From the NCBI RefSeq assembly GCF_018882285.1, contig NZ_JACVOT010000001.1:1123916-1187915 (forward strand): a stretch of 64,000 nt of DNA, in the 5' to 3' direction. The notes below the pieces were generated by a model that saw nothing but the letters and a program-made list of their open reading frames with translations, was not told where the DNA came from and made no database searches. The position numbers and the translations under genes are program-made. Shown here one piece after another: positions 20,437 to 30,151 of this stretch. Each line of letters starts with the position of its first letter. Position 1 is the first letter of the stretch. This stretch comes from Polynucleobacter sp. AM-26B4. GTDB taxonomy: Bacteria > Pseudomonadota > Gammaproteobacteria > Burkholderiales > Burkholderiaceae.

Positions 20437-20494
20437 AGGTTTAGCGTATCCACTAGAATTCTAAGATTCTACTGATTCAAATACATTTATAGCC

Positions 20495-21547
20495 ATGTCT
20501 GATCAAAATTCTTCTAAATCTCAAGGTCTTTCTTACCGCGACGCCGGTGTTGATATGGAGGCTGGTGATGCGCTGGTTGAGCGTATCAAGCCGATGGCAA
20601 AGAAAACCATGCGCGAAGGCGTTTTGGCAGGCATTGGTGGCTTTGGAGCCCTTTTTGAGGTGCCTAAGCGCTACAAAGAGCCGGTCTTGGTTTCTGGTAC
20701 CGACGGCGTTGGCACAAAGTTAAAGCTCGCTTTTGACTGGAATCGTCACGACACGGTTGGTCAAGACTTGGTGGCCATGAGTGTCAACGACATTTTGGTG
20801 CAGGGCGCCGAGCCACTATTTTTCTTGGATTATTTTGCTTGCGGCAAGTTATCTGTTGATACTGCTGCAACAGTGGTGGGTGGTATTGCTCAAGGTTGCG
20901 AACTAGCTGGTTGCGCATTGATCGGTGGCGAGACAGCGGAAATGCCTGGCATGTACCCTGAAGGTGAATATGACTTGGCTGGCTTTGCTGTTGGCGCGGT
21001 TGAGAAGTCAGCCATGATTGATGGCAGAAGTATTCATGCAGGCGATGTCATTTTAGGTTTGGCATCGAGCGGTGCTCACTCCAATGGATATTCTTTGATC
21101 AGAAAAATCATTGATCGTGCAGGCGCTAAAGCCAGCGATGATTTCCATGGTCAAAGCATGACGGATGTTGTGATGGCGCCAACCCGTATTTACGTTAAAT
21201 CAATGTTGGCTTTGATTGCGAAAATCAAAGTGAAGGGCATGGCTCATATCACTGGTGGCGGTTTGGTTGAAAACGTGCCCCGTGTATTACCTGAAAACAC
21301 TCAAGCTGTTTTGCATCGTGATGCATGGCAGTTGCCGCAACTATTCCAATGGTTGCAAAAGAATGGCGGCGTTGAAGATGCTGAGATGCACCGCGTATTC
21401 AACTGCGGTGTTGGCATGGTGGTGATTTTGAATGCCTCAGATGCAAAAGCTGCTAAAGCGCAACTTGAATCAACGGGTGAGACGGTCTATGAATTAGGTG
21501 AGATCGTTGAAAGACCTGCAGGCGCACATCAAACCATCGTTATTTAA
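20495..21547 (+). CDS. purM: Phosphoribosylformylglycinamidine cyclo-ligase (AIR synthetase)
   Basis: ATP-dependent ring closure of FGAM to AIR, the fifth step of purine synthesis. The 350-residue protein has [19 protein letters not shown] at the N-terminus, [39 protein letters not shown] and [13 protein letters not shown], all diagnostic. No clear ribosome site precedes the ATG. It is a single gene, divergent from perM (58 bases) and convergent with miaA (13 bases). Confidence 0.98.
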   Translation: MSDQNSSKSQGLSYRDAGVDMEAGDALVERIKPMAKKTMREGVLAGIGGFGALFEVPKRYKEPVLVSGTDGVGTKLKLAFDWNRHDTVGQDLVAMSVNDILVQGAEPLFFLDYFACGKLSVDTAATVVGGIAQGCELAGCALIGGETAEMPGMYPEGEYDLAGFAVGAVEKSAMIDGRSIHAGDVILGLASSGAHSNGYSLIRKIIDRAGAKASDDFHGQSMTDVVMAPTRIYVKSMLALIAKIKVKGMAHITGGGLVENVPRVLPENTQAVLHRDAWQLPQLFQWLQKNGGVEDAEMHRVFNCGVGMVVILNASDAKAAKAQLESTGETVYELGEIVERPAGAHQTIVI

Positions 21548-21560
21548 TTCAAGATTTAGA

Positions 21561-22553
21561 TTAAATAATTTGATAGTGAGCAAGAACATCTTGCTCACAT
21601 TGCTTCATCTGGCTGCTGCCTAAAGAGTCAACCACTTCCTTCTTTTGAATGCCTCTGAGCCATGTCAATTGACGTTTGGCCAATTGTCTTGTGGCAGCAA
21701 TCGCTTGATCTTGAAATTCTTGAACAGTGATATTCCCATCCAAATAATCCCAAGCTTGACGATATCCCACAGCTCTCATGGATGGTAAGTCGAGATGTAA
21801 GCGGGGATTTTGATGAAGAGCTTTCATCTCATCTAAAAAACCTTCAGCCATCATGATGTCAAAACGCTTTGCAATGCGGTCATGCAGTACTGAACGATCA
21901 CTTGGTTCAATTGAAATTAAACGAAGATTGATGGGGGTGTTGCGATCGTCGCTGCCACCACCGTCGCCTCTGCCACTGTCTTTCGGTTGTTCTTGAAGCC
22001 ACTCAGACATCGGCTTGCCACTTTGTAAATAAATCTCAAGGGCTCGCTGCACGCGCTGCGTATCATTCTTCTCGAGTCGTGCAGCAGTTTCTGGGTCAAC
22101 CTGTCTTAGCTCATCATGAATCGCTGGCCAACCAAGTTTGGCTGCGCGTGACTCAATGTCTGCTCGGATTTCAGGGGAAGCTGGAGGCATATTGGATAAA
22201 CCATGGGCGAGTGCGCGCCAGTAGAGCATCGTGCCACCCACAATCAATGGGATGTTGTTTCTTTCACGTATCTCTCTGAGCCACTGCTTGGCATCATGCG
22301 CAAATTTTGCTGCTGAGTATGGATCTTCTGGCTCAGCAATGTCGATGCCATGATGGCGTACTTCTTGCATTTCAGCTTTGCTTGGTTTGGCAGTGCCAAT
22401 GTCCATGCCTCGGTAAACAAGCGCTGAATCCATGCTGATGATTTCAACAGTTTTACCAAGCGACTTTGCTGTTCTAGCAATTTGCATGGCAATCGCACTT
22501 TTGCCGCTGGCAGTTGGGCCAACGATGGCGATGACTGCTTGATCAGGTGTCAT
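21561..22553 (-). CDS. miaA: tRNA dimethylallyltransferase
   Basis: Adds an isopentenyl group to A37 of tRNAs reading codons that begin with U. The P-loop GPTASGKS is at 12-19, followed by the family block ISMDSALVYRGMDIGTAKP and later YPQ-type regions replaced here by MRAVGYRQAWDYLDG. The 330-residue protein carries a Gly/Asp/Ser-rich insert (KDSGRGDGGGSDDRNTP, roughly residues 194-212) absent from the E. coli enzyme. It begins 2 bases after mutL, so the pair is probably translationally coupled, as in many proteobacteria. Confidence 0.96.
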   Translation of the reverse strand: MTPDQAVIAIVGPTASGKSAIAMQIARTAKSLGKTVEIISMDSALVYRGMDIGTAKPSKAEMQEVRHHGIDIAEPEDPYSAAKFAHDAKQWLREIRERNNIPLIVGGTMLYWRALAHGLSNMPPASPEIRADIESRAAKLGWPAIHDELRQVDPETAARLEKNDTQRVQRALEIYLQSGKPMSEWLQEQPKDSGRGDGGGSDDRNTPINLRLISIEPSDRSVLHDRIAKRFDIMMAEGFLDEMKALHQNPRLHLDLPSMRAVGYRQAWDYLDGNITVQEFQDQAIAATRQLAKRQLTWLRGIQKKEVVDSLGSSQMKQCEQDVLAHYQII

Positions 22554-22555
22554 GA

Positions 22556-24349
22556 TCAGCGACCACGCAGAAACAATTTATCCAAATCTTGAATGCTCAA
22601 CTGAATCCAAGTGGGGCGTCCATGATTGCACTGATCAGCTCTTTCGGTTTGCTCCATCTGGCGCAGCAGTGCGTCCATTTCGGTCAGGGTCAGAGTGCGG
22701 TGTGCTCTGACCGCGGCATGACAAGCTTGCGTTGCCAGGCGTTCATGTTGAGCGGCATCGACCACTGCTTGAGACCCTGTTGAATCCAAATCATTTAAAA
22801 GGTTTCTGACCAAGCTGATTGGCTCTGCTTTTTGTAACAGGGTAGGAATGGTTCTGATCGCCAACTGTGTCGGCGAGAGAGTTGCCACATCAAAGCCCAA
22901 TTGATTCAGGGTGGCACGATGCTCTTCTGCCTTACCCACTTCTAATTCTGAGGCGTGCATCACAACGGGGACCAAGAGTTGTTGAACTTTGATGCCTGAT
23001 GCCAAATCTTCTTTGAGTTTCTCGTACAAGACTCTCTCGTGAGCCGCATGCATATCAACCAAGACCAAGCCAAATTTATTTTGAGCCAAGATGTAAATGC
23101 CATGGATTTGAGCCAATGCATGACCCAATGGCAAATCATTGTTTTCTGTTGGGGCTAGGTGTTCTGCGGGGCGATTATTCAGTTGAATAAAAAAGTTATC
23201 AATCTCACTTTTACTGCTTTGACTGAGAGGCAAGTTCTGATTGCTGAAGGCATTTGTAGAGCTTCTAGAATTCACATAACTTGTAGAGCCAGCGCCTGAT
23301 ACTTGAGCAAAGCTATAACTTGGGGTGTGCTGACCTGATGAATCTATTGATTGACCAGCAGCAGTGCCAAGAGCATGTTGGATCGCTTTGTAGATGAACT
23401 GATGAACAGCGCCGCCTTCTCTGAATCTGACTTCTGTTTTGGCTGGATGAACGTTCACGTCGACCAATTGAGGATCAATCTCTAATGAGAGAACCACCAT
23501 TGGTTGGCGATCACCATGCAAAACATCTTGATAGGCACTGCGAATGGCATGCTGAATCACTTTATCTCTGACAAAACGACCATTCACGAAGCTGTACTGT
23601 TGATCTGCTCTTGCGCGGCTAGCGGTTGGCTTGCTGATAAAGCCTCTGACCGTTAAAGGACCTGAGATATGCTCAAGCGCAATCTTGGAACTTTGAAATT
23701 CTTGGCCAAGGATTGCGTCCACGCGTTGTTCGATGTTGCATGATGCCCAGCGCTCAATCACCTTGCCGTTGTGCCAAATAGCAAAGCCAATATCTGGGCG
23801 AGATAGAGCGATTCTGCGAATCAGTTCCAAACAGTGACCTAATTCAGTGGCACTGCTTTTTAAAAACTTTCTTCTTGCTGGCGTGTTGAAGTACAAATCT
23901 TGAACATCAATGGTTGTGCCGATGGGGCCAGATGAAGGTGATACATCACCCATGGTTTGACCGCCATTGACCTGAATTTGCCAAGCATGTTCATCTTCAC
24001 TGGTTCGTGTGGTGATACTGAATCTTGATACCGATGCAATCGATGCGAGCGCTTCACCTCTGAAGCCCAATGATGCGACTGATTCAAGATCTGCAAGGGA
24101 AGTGATTTTGCTGGTGGCGTGACGTTGAATCGCAAGATGGAGTTCTGTGTGAGCAATGCCTAAGCCATCATCTTGAATGGAGATTCTTTGGCAGCCACCT
24201 TCCTCTAATCGAATTGTGATGGCTTGAGCACCAGCATCAATGGCGTTCTCAAGAACTTCTTTGACCACTGAGGCTGGTCTTTCGACCACTTCGCCTGCTG
24301 CAATTTGACTGATCAGCGTGTCCGGCAGCGCGGCTATGACTTTTCTCAT
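22556..24349 (-). CDS. mutL: DNA mismatch repair protein MutL
   Basis: GHKL ATPase of 597 residues that couples MutS recognition to strand removal. N-terminal motifs: ISQIAAGEVVERPASVVKEVLENAIDAG, DDGLGI, and GFRGEALASIASV. A Ser/Thr/Gln-rich linker covers about residues 340-395. Around residue 430 is DMHAAHERVLYE, fitting the endonuclease metal motif D[MQ]HAxxExxxxE, so this MutL probably nicks DNA itself, as expected in lineages without MutH. It is third in murJ-sirB1-mutL-miaA. Confidence 0.97.
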   Translation of the reverse strand: MRKVIAALPDTLISQIAAGEVVERPASVVKEVLENAIDAGAQAITIRLEEGGCQRISIQDDGLGIAHTELHLAIQRHATSKITSLADLESVASLGFRGEALASIASVSRFSITTRTSEDEHAWQIQVNGGQTMGDVSPSSGPIGTTIDVQDLYFNTPARRKFLKSSATELGHCLELIRRIALSRPDIGFAIWHNGKVIERWASCNIEQRVDAILGQEFQSSKIALEHISGPLTVRGFISKPTASRARADQQYSFVNGRFVRDKVIQHAIRSAYQDVLHGDRQPMVVLSLEIDPQLVDVNVHPAKTEVRFREGGAVHQFIYKAIQHALGTAAGQSIDSSGQHTPSYSFAQVSGAGSTSYVNSRSSTNAFSNQNLPLSQSSKSEIDNFFIQLNNRPAEHLAPTENNDLPLGHALAQIHGIYILAQNKFGLVLVDMHAAHERVLYEKLKEDLASGIKVQQLLVPVVMHASELEVGKAEEHRATLNQLGFDVATLSPTQLAIRTIPTLLQKAEPISLVRNLLNDLDSTGSQAVVDAAQHERLATQACHAAVRAHRTLTLTEMDALLRQMEQTERADQCNHGRPTWIQLSIQDLDKLFLRGR

Positions 24350-24366
24350 AAAGCAATCAGATTCGT

Positions 24367-25209
24367 TTAATGGTGACGATGTTGTTCTTCGAGCTCAATG
24401 ATCTGTGCTCGAATTTCATCTAGGTCACTGGCTTCCGCTGTGCCATCCAGATACGTTTGCATGTCTTCGATGGCGGGCCTGATGTAATCAAGTTGTGCCA
24501 ATGCAATCCCGCGGTCTCTGATTTCTTCTAGTGCATCTGGAAGCAAAATAACTAAGCGCTGCTGAACACCTAATAATCTTTCCCAGCGTTCTTGTTGTGT
24601 GTAAATGGCTTTTAGATTGCGCAAAAAGCGAGACAAGATTTCTCTGGAGCTTGAGGATCTTAAAAAGGCACTCAAAGGCAGTTGATATTCGCCACGATAT
24701 CCTTGGGCGTCCAAGTATGGATCCAACATTTGTTGCAACTCTTCTTTTGATAAAGAGGTTCCAGTCAAAGGATCAAGGATCACTTCGCCTTGAGGTAGAG
24801 ATAAGCGAACCATGAAATGGTTTGGGAAAGAAACGCCTTTGATGTTCAGACCAATTTGTTGCCCAAGCTCCATGAAGACCAAAGCCAAAGAAATTGGAAT
24901 GCCTCGTCTTGTTTCTAGAACACTGTGTAAATAAGAATTATTTGGGTCGTAGTAGTCGTTGCGATTTGGCCCAAATCCCAGTTCTTTGTAAAAGAAGTTT
25001 TTTAAGATTTGTAACTTTTGAATCCCAGCCATTTCATGAGTGACGCGTTGCTTGAGTTTGTCGCCCAATAAATCTAACTCATCAAACACATGCTGAACCA
25101 CCAAATCTGGGTATGCGTGTTGTGCAATTGCAATCGCTGCTTCTGTCAAAGGGAAATGATCATCCTCTGAAACCAATGAAGCAAAGTAATCAAGTTGTTG
25201 TGTTGGCAT
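24367..25209 (-). CDS. SirB1 family protein (transglutaminase-like plus TPR)
   Basis: A 280-residue SirB1/YchA-type protein. The N-terminal half resembles a transglutaminase-like fold (LETRRGIPISLALVFMELGQQIG and VSFPNHFMVRL) and the C-terminal part is helical and TPR-like (ERLLGVQQRLVILLPDALEEIRDRGIALAQL). No enzymatic function is established for the family that I can assert. It lies 17 bases after murJ and 17 before mutL, so probably shares their transcript. Confidence 0.85.
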   Translation of the reverse strand: MPTQQLDYFASLVSEDDHFPLTEAAIAIAQHAYPDLVVQHVFDELDLLGDKLKQRVTHEMAGIQKLQILKNFFYKELGFGPNRNDYYDPNNSYLHSVLETRRGIPISLALVFMELGQQIGLNIKGVSFPNHFMVRLSLPQGEVILDPLTGTSLSKEELQQMLDPYLDAQGYRGEYQLPLSAFLRSSSSREILSRFLRNLKAIYTQQERWERLLGVQQRLVILLPDALEEIRDRGIALAQLDYIRPAIEDMQTYLDGTAEASDLDEIRAQIIELEEQHRHH

Positions 25210-25226
25210 AGTTCAAAAAATCTGTT

Positions 25227-26789
25227 TTATTTTGCTTTGTATAAAAAATCTTTAACCCTGAAACCTGTTAACCATAGAGTGCCTAAATAAACACCACCGG
25301 CCAGTGCCAACCATAAACCTAGCCAAACAATTCTGATGAATGGCGTATTTTTTAATTCTAACCAGTCGTGCTGATGGGCACCGTAGTAAAAAATAATACC
25401 AATCGCCACCAAGCCAATGCATAGCTTGAATAAAAACTTAAGCCACCCGGCATTTTTTGCTAGCAAACCTTGCTTATGAAGACCGCGCCACAATAAGTGG
25501 GCATTAAGGCAAGCACCCAAACCAATGGAAAGAGCCAAGCCTGCATGATTGAGCCATGGTACTAAAACAATATTGGCTAATTGAGTTAAGACCAAAACAG
25601 TGATGGCAATTTTTACAGGTGTTTTGATGTCTTGTCTTGAGTAATAGGCTGGAGCCAATATTTTTATCAAGATCAAACCAATCAAACCAACGCCGTAGGC
25701 AGCCAACGCATGTTGAGTCATCGTCACATCTACGGCCGTGAACTGACCATAGTGATACAAGACTGCAGCCAATGGCTGACCGAACATGAACAATGCCAAA
25801 GCCGCTGGCGCTGCCAAGATGAAGGTTAGCTTCAAACCCCAGTCAACTAACTGAGTCATTTGTGTTTTATCTTCAAGGGCATTTGCTTTTGAAAGACTTG
25901 GCAATAAGACTGTACCAATCGCAACACCTAACAAGGCAGTTGGAAACTCCATCAAGCGATCAGCGTATGAAAGCCAAGAAACACTTCCTACCGCAAGATG
26001 TGAGGCAATGTTGGTATTGATGATGAGTGAGAGTTGAGCCACTGAGACGCCAAACAATGCAGGCAACATCAGGCGCAATACTTTTTTAGCTCCAGGGTGC
26101 TCCCAAGCACTTTTGATTCTGCCAAGGCTTAATCCAATGCTGGGCAACATGCCAATTTTTTTAAGAGCAGGTATCTGAATCGCTAATTGAGTGATGCCGC
26201 CAAGGATCACGCCAACACCCAAGGCGTAAATAGGGGTTTCAAAATAGGGAGAAAGTAACCATGATGAAAAGATCATGGATAAATTCAATAAAACGGGTGT
26301 GAACGCTGGAACGGCAAATTTTTTATAAGTATTTAAGATGCCAGCAGACAAGGACACCATCGAAATGAGACCAATGTAGGGGAACATGATGCGAGTGAGA
26401 GTCAAACTGGCCTCATGGGCTCCAGTCTCACGCAAGCCTGAGGCAACCAAGAAGATGATCCATGGGGCGCCAAGCACGCCTAAAAGGACAGTTGCCACCA
26501 ATGCCCAAAATAAGAGGGTGGCAATCGCGCTGACCATCAATGAGGTGCCTTCCTGACCCTCTTTGGTGCTGGTTTCGCTTAAAACTGGCACAAATGCCTG
26601 AGAAAACGCCCCTTCGGCAAATAAACGCCTCAATAAATTGGGGATTCTGAAGGCCACATTGAAGGCGTCCGTCCACTCCGAAGCCCCGTAAGTTCTAGCG
26701 ATGAGGGTTTCTCGGAGCAATCCCGTGATGCGGGAGAGCATGGTAAAGCTACTGATTTTGGCGGCGGCAGATAATAAGTTCACAGGCAT
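25227..26789 (-). CDS. murJ: Lipid II flippase MurJ
   Basis: Multi-pass membrane protein (520 residues) that moves lipid II across the inner membrane for peptidoglycan synthesis. The N-terminus ISSFTMLSRITGLLRETLIARTYGASEWTDAFNVAFRIPNLLRRLFAEGAFSQAFVPVL is the highly conserved MVF/MurJ opening, and hydrophobic segments continue to the end, consistent with about 14 helices. It is first in murJ-sirB1-mutL-miaA and divergent from rpsT, as in many betaproteobacteria. Confidence 0.97.
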   Translation of the reverse strand: MPVNLLSAAAKISSFTMLSRITGLLRETLIARTYGASEWTDAFNVAFRIPNLLRRLFAEGAFSQAFVPVLSETSTKEGQEGTSLMVSAIATLLFWALVATVLLGVLGAPWIIFLVASGLRETGAHEASLTLTRIMFPYIGLISMVSLSAGILNTYKKFAVPAFTPVLLNLSMIFSSWLLSPYFETPIYALGVGVILGGITQLAIQIPALKKIGMLPSIGLSLGRIKSAWEHPGAKKVLRLMLPALFGVSVAQLSLIINTNIASHLAVGSVSWLSYADRLMEFPTALLGVAIGTVLLPSLSKANALEDKTQMTQLVDWGLKLTFILAAPAALALFMFGQPLAAVLYHYGQFTAVDVTMTQHALAAYGVGLIGLILIKILAPAYYSRQDIKTPVKIAITVLVLTQLANIVLVPWLNHAGLALSIGLGACLNAHLLWRGLHKQGLLAKNAGWLKFLFKLCIGLVAIGIIFYYGAHQHDWLELKNTPFIRIVWLGLWLALAGGVYLGTLWLTGFRVKDFLYKAK

Positions 26790-26834
26790 AGTTTTACAGA
26801 TTTCTGGAAGGGGTGGTAGCCTTCCTCAGGATAA

Positions 26835-26870
26835 GTTATAATCTTTTTCTTTTGGCAATACCCCTAAAGG
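26835..26870 (+). promoter_or_regulatory. rpsT promoter -10 and ribosome site
   Basis: TATAAT at 26837-26842 is a perfect -10 hexamer; no good -35 is visible 17 bases upstream. AAAGG at 26866-26870 is the ribosome site, 8 bases before the rpsT ATG. On the minus strand the same bases give TATAAC (26840-26835), which could serve murJ. Confidence 0.55.
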
Positions 26871-26878
26871 TTATAAAC

Positions 26879-27145
26879 ATGGCAAATACCGCCCAAGCTC
26901 GTAAACGTGCCCGCCAGGCAGTTTCTCAAAATGAACACAACACCAGCTTGCGTTCACGTCTTCGCACAGCTATCAAGTCTGTACGTAAAGCCGTAGATGC
27001 TGGTGATAAAGCTGCTGCAGCCAAGGTTTTCCAAGCTGCACAGGCAACTATCGACAAGATTGCAGACAAAAAAGTAGTGCATAAAAACACTGCTGCGCGT
27101 ACAAAATCACGCTTATCTGCAGCTGTTAAGGGCATGACTGCCTAA
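26879..27145 (+). CDS. rpsT: 30S ribosomal protein S20
   Basis: Small basic ribosomal protein of 88 residues that binds 16S rRNA early in 30S assembly. [21 protein letters not shown] at the N-terminus and Lys/Arg/Ala-rich helices ([20 protein letters not shown] at the end) are diagnostic. ATG 26879 is preceded by AAAGG; an in-frame ATG at 26813 would lie upstream of the -10 and is rejected. It is monocistronic with a strong terminator. Confidence 0.97.
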   Translation: MANTAQARKRARQAVSQNEHNTSLRSRLRTAIKSVRKAVDAGDKAAAAKVFQAAQATIDKIADKKVVHKNTAARTKSRLSAAVKGMTA

Positions 27146-27159
27146 TTTAGGTCAGTTTT

Positions 27160-27196
27160 AAAAAAGCCCGTTCCCTTATCCGGAGCGGGTTTTTTG
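27160..27196 (+). terminator. Intrinsic terminator between rpsT and the DUF3579 gene
   Basis: CCCGTTCC (27167-27174) pairs with GGAGCGGG (27182-27189), with one G-T wobble, and is followed by six T. A-rich bases lie on the other side, so it can also stop the convergent minus-strand transcript. Confidence 0.85.
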
Positions 27197-27199
27197 TTT

Positions 27200-27508
27200 C
27201 TAGTTGTTTGATTTTATTGGGATTTCGCAGGCCTCAACAATCGGAAGATTGTTATCTTTGGCAAAGTTTTTCACGAAATCCATGGCTTTTGGCTCGATAT
27301 CCCTTAGGCGTTCATCGACAACCACACACTTTGTGCCTGCAATGATCACAGGTTTAACAAATGGTGAATATGTGAAACGAGGGTCGCTTGAATCATTTTC
27401 TGGTCGAAATTGAGCCATGACACCGCAAAGTCTTTCAGCCCAATCGCTGGGTCTAAATGGCTTGCCATCATGAGTGAGACCTTGGATAAAGAATTGTTTG
27501 GTCGTCAC
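27200..27508 (-). CDS. DUF3579 domain protein
   Basis: Small cytoplasmic protein of 102 residues with no signal peptide or membrane segment. Sequence such as FFIQGLTHDGKPFRPSDWAERLCGVMAQF and the later CVVVDERLRDIEP match my recollection of the DUF3579 family found in betaproteobacteria. Function is unknown. The start is GTG at 27508. It is divergent from argF and shares the terminator with rpsT. Confidence 0.8.
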   Translation of the reverse strand: MTTKQFFIQGLTHDGKPFRPSDWAERLCGVMAQFRPENDSSDPRFTYSPFVKPVIIAGTKCVVVDERLRDIEPKAMDFVKNFAKDNNLPIVEACEIPIKSNN

Positions 27509-27615
27509 GATGTGTATGCGGTATAAATGAATAATTAGTTGGGGGAAACCCGACTATTTTAGCAGTCTAGAACTATCGTGAATCAATTATTGAGTTAATC
27601 AGGTATTTGAAATTT

Positions 27616-28542
27616 ATGGCGTCAAATCTTGCTGTTAGACATTATTTACAGTTCACTGATTTCAGTGCGGATGACTACGCTTATCTTTTAGAAAGATCAG
27701 CTTTTTTAAAAGCTAAATTTAAAAGATACGAAACCTGGCACCCACTTCATGACCGAACCTTGGCCATGATTTTTGAAAAAAACTCCACGCGCACCAGATT
27801 ATCTTTTGAAGCAGGTATCCATCAGTTGGGTGGCCATGCTGTGTTTTTAAATACCAAAGACACCCAGTTAGGTCGTGGTGAACCAGTTGAGGATGCAGCT
27901 CAAGTGATCTCGCGCATGACTGACATCATCATGATCAGAACATTTGGCCAAGACATCATTGAGCGTTTTGCTGCTCATTCACGTGTGCCAGTGATCAATG
28001 GCTTGACCAATGAATACCACCCTTGCCAAGTATTGGCTGACATCTTCACGTATGTGGAGCACCGTGACAGCATCAAGGGTAAAACTGTTGCATGGGTGGG
28101 TGATGCCAATAACATGGCCTACACCTGGATACAAGCGGCTGAGATTTTGGACTTCAAGGTGCACTTCTCTGCTCCTTCGACCTATCAGTTGGACCAAAAG
28201 ATGTTGAGTCCAAATGCTAAAAAACATTTAACGATTTTTGAAAACCCTGTTGATGCATGTCGTGGAGCTGATTTGGTGACCACCGATGTTTGGACCAGCA
28301 TGGGGTACGAAGATGAAAATCAAGTTCGCTTGAAAGCTTTCAAAGGTTGGATGGTCAATGATGCATTGATGGCCGCCGCTAACTCAGACGCATTGTTCAT
28401 GCATTGTTTACCTGCCCATAGAGGTGAAGAAGTTTCTGCCTCAGTGATAGATGGTCCTCAAAGCGTTGTTTGGGATGAGGCTGAAAATCGTCTGCATGTA
28501 CAAAAAGCTTTGATGGAATTTTTGCTTTGCGGCAAGTTGTAA
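27616..28542 (+). CDS. argF: Ornithine carbamoyltransferase
   Basis: Joins carbamoyl phosphate and ornithine to citrulline. The 308-residue protein has the carbamoyl-phosphate motif STRTR at 57-61 and the ornithine loop HCLPAHRG at 263-270. I chose ATG 27616; an in-frame TTG at 27607 is possible. It is followed 32 bases later by argG, giving consecutive arginine steps. The 107 bases upstream hold two weak ARG-box-like sequences (27528-27541, 27579-27593) and a small hairpin followed by TTTT (27536-27560), none convincing. Confidence 0.97.
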   Translation: MASNLAVRHYLQFTDFSADDYAYLLERSAFLKAKFKRYETWHPLHDRTLAMIFEKNSTRTRLSFEAGIHQLGGHAVFLNTKDTQLGRGEPVEDAAQVISRMTDIIMIRTFGQDIIERFAAHSRVPVINGLTNEYHPCQVLADIFTYVEHRDSIKGKTVAWVGDANNMAYTWIQAAEILDFKVHFSAPSTYQLDQKMLSPNAKKHLTIFENPVDACRGADLVTTDVWTSMGYEDENQVRLKAFKGWMVNDALMAAANSDALFMHCLPAHRGEEVSASVIDGPQSVVWDEAENRLHVQKALMEFLLCGKL

Positions 28543-28574
28543 TTTTTACTTAAACTTTAATTAATTAGATAGAT

Positions 28575-29804
28575 ATGTCAGATATTAAAAAAGTTGTTCT
28601 AGCTTATTCTGGTGGCTTAGATACCAGCGTTATTTTGAAATGGTTGCAAGACACCTACCAATGTGAAATCGTGACTTTCACAGCGGACTTGGGTCAGGGT
28701 GAAGAGCTTGAGCCAGCAAGAGCTAAGGCGCTTAAATTCGGTATCAAGCCTGAAAATATTTTCATTGATGATTTGCGCGAAGAATTTGTTAGGGATTTCG
28801 TTTTCCCAATGTTCCGCGCTAACACCATTTATGAAGGCGAATATTTATTGGGCACATCCATTGCTCGCCCATTAATCGCCAAACGTCAAATTGAAATTGC
28901 ACGTCAAACCGGTGCTGATTCTGTATCGCATGGCGCTACAGGCAAAGGCAATGACCAGGTTCGTTTTGAGCTTGGCTACTATTCATTAGAGCCGTCGATC
29001 AAAGTGATTGCTCCATGGCGTGAATGGGATTTGTTGTCACGTGAAAAATTATTGGCCTATGCCGAGCAACATGGCATTCCAGTTGAAATGAAACACAAGC
29101 AAGGTGGCGCTCCATATTCAATGGATGCCAATTTGTTGCACATCAGTTATGAAGGTCGTCATCTTGAAGATCCTAAAGCTGAAGCTGAAGAATCTATGTG
29201 GCGTTGGACAGTCTCACCAGAGCAAGCTCCTGATGCTCCTGAGTACCTCGATATTGAATTTGAACGTGGTGATGCCGTGGCCATCAACGGTAAGCGTTAC
29301 AAAGCCCATGAAATGCTCGCTGAACTAAATAAAATCGGTGGCAAGCACGGCGTAGGACGTTTGGACCTTGTTGAGAACCGCTATGTTGGTATGAAGAGCC
29401 GTGGTTGCTACGAAACTCCTGGCGGAACGATTCTTTTGAAGGCTCACAGAGGTATCGAAAGCATTACTTTGGACCGCGAAGTGGCTCATTTGAAAGATGA
29501 TTTGATGCCGCGTTATGCCAGCATGATTTACAACGGATATTGGTGGGCGCCAGAGCGTGTGGCGATTCAGACATTGATTGACCATACTCAGCAAAGCGTG
29601 AGTGGCTCTGTGCGCGTGAAGTTGTACAAAGGTTCTGTCACCGTGGTTGCACGAGATTCTGTCAACACTTTGTTTGATCAAAACATTGCTACGTTTGACG
29701 ATGATGGTGGTGCTTACAACCAGGCCGATGCTGGTGGATTCATCAAATTAAATGCCTTGCGCATGCGCATTGCTGCGAATGCACGTCGCAAGCGTGGTTC
29801 TTAA
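28575..29804 (+). CDS. argG: Argininosuccinate synthase
   Basis: ATP-dependent ligation of citrulline and aspartate. The PP-loop AYSGGLDTS is at 10-18, followed by [25 protein letters not shown] and the ATP/aspartate-binding blocks; 409 residues is the normal length for the shorter bacterial type. It follows argF by 32 bases on the same strand and precedes ppnP by 26. Confidence 0.98.
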   Translation: MSDIKKVVLAYSGGLDTSVILKWLQDTYQCEIVTFTADLGQGEELEPARAKALKFGIKPENIFIDDLREEFVRDFVFPMFRANTIYEGEYLLGTSIARPLIAKRQIEIARQTGADSVSHGATGKGNDQVRFELGYYSLEPSIKVIAPWREWDLLSREKLLAYAEQHGIPVEMKHKQGGAPYSMDANLLHISYEGRHLEDPKAEAEESMWRWTVSPEQAPDAPEYLDIEFERGDAVAINGKRYKAHEMLAELNKIGGKHGVGRLDLVENRYVGMKSRGCYETPGGTILLKAHRGIESITLDREVAHLKDDLMPRYASMIYNGYWWAPERVAIQTLIDHTQQSVSGSVRVKLYKGSVTVVARDSVNTLFDQNIATFDDDGGAYNQADAGGFIKLNALRMRIAANARRKRGS

Positions 29805-29830
29805 TAGCTAACAAGATTAAAGGGTAAGAC

Positions 29831-30136
29831 ATGCAATTCGATCAAGTAACAGTTAACAAAAAAGCCAATGTTTTTTTTGACGGTAAATGTGTTTCTCACA
29901 CAGTGACATTGCCAAGTGGCGAGCGCAAGTCTGTTGGCGTGATTTTGCCAAGCACATTGCGCTTTGACTTAACAACTAAAGAAGTGATGGAAGTGGTTGA
30001 TGGCACAGCTCATGTGAGCATCAACGGTGCGGCAGAGCAGGCGTTTGCTGCTGGTCAATCATGGACAGTTGAGGCGGGTGGTTACTTTGTGATCCGCGCC
30101 GAACAGCCGGTTCATTACGTTTGTCACTTCGGTTAA
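29831..30136 (+). CDS. ppnP: Pyrimidine/purine nucleoside phosphorylase (DUF1255, YaiE family)
   Basis: Cupin-like protein of 101 residues. The family enzyme splits several nucleosides with phosphate to give free bases and ribose 1-phosphate. The sequence GVILPSTLRFDLTTKEVMEVVDG, then WTVEAGGYFVIRAEQPVHYVCHF, matches YaiE/PpnP closely. AAGGG precedes the ATG. It is probably co-transcribed after argG and is convergent with the DUF192 gene (15 bases). Confidence 0.9.
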   Translation: MQFDQVTVNKKANVFFDGKCVSHTVTLPSGERKSVGVILPSTLRFDLTTKEVMEVVDGTAHVSINGAAEQAFAAGQSWTVEAGGYFVIRAEQPVHYVCHFG

Positions 30137-30151
30137 TAGCTAATTAACTGA

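Noticed and set aside
27536..27560. Hairpin with TTTT upstream of argF that could be an attenuator.
   Set aside because: The stem is short with a wobble, no leader peptide is visible, and no promoter is clear upstream of it.
27528..27593. Two ARG-box-like sequences upstream of argF (TGAATAATTA at 27528 and TGAATCAATTATTGA at 27579).
   Set aside because: Only half of each site matches, the spacing between them is wrong for paired ArgR boxes, and I do not know that this organism has ArgR. AT-rich sequence gives such matches by chance.
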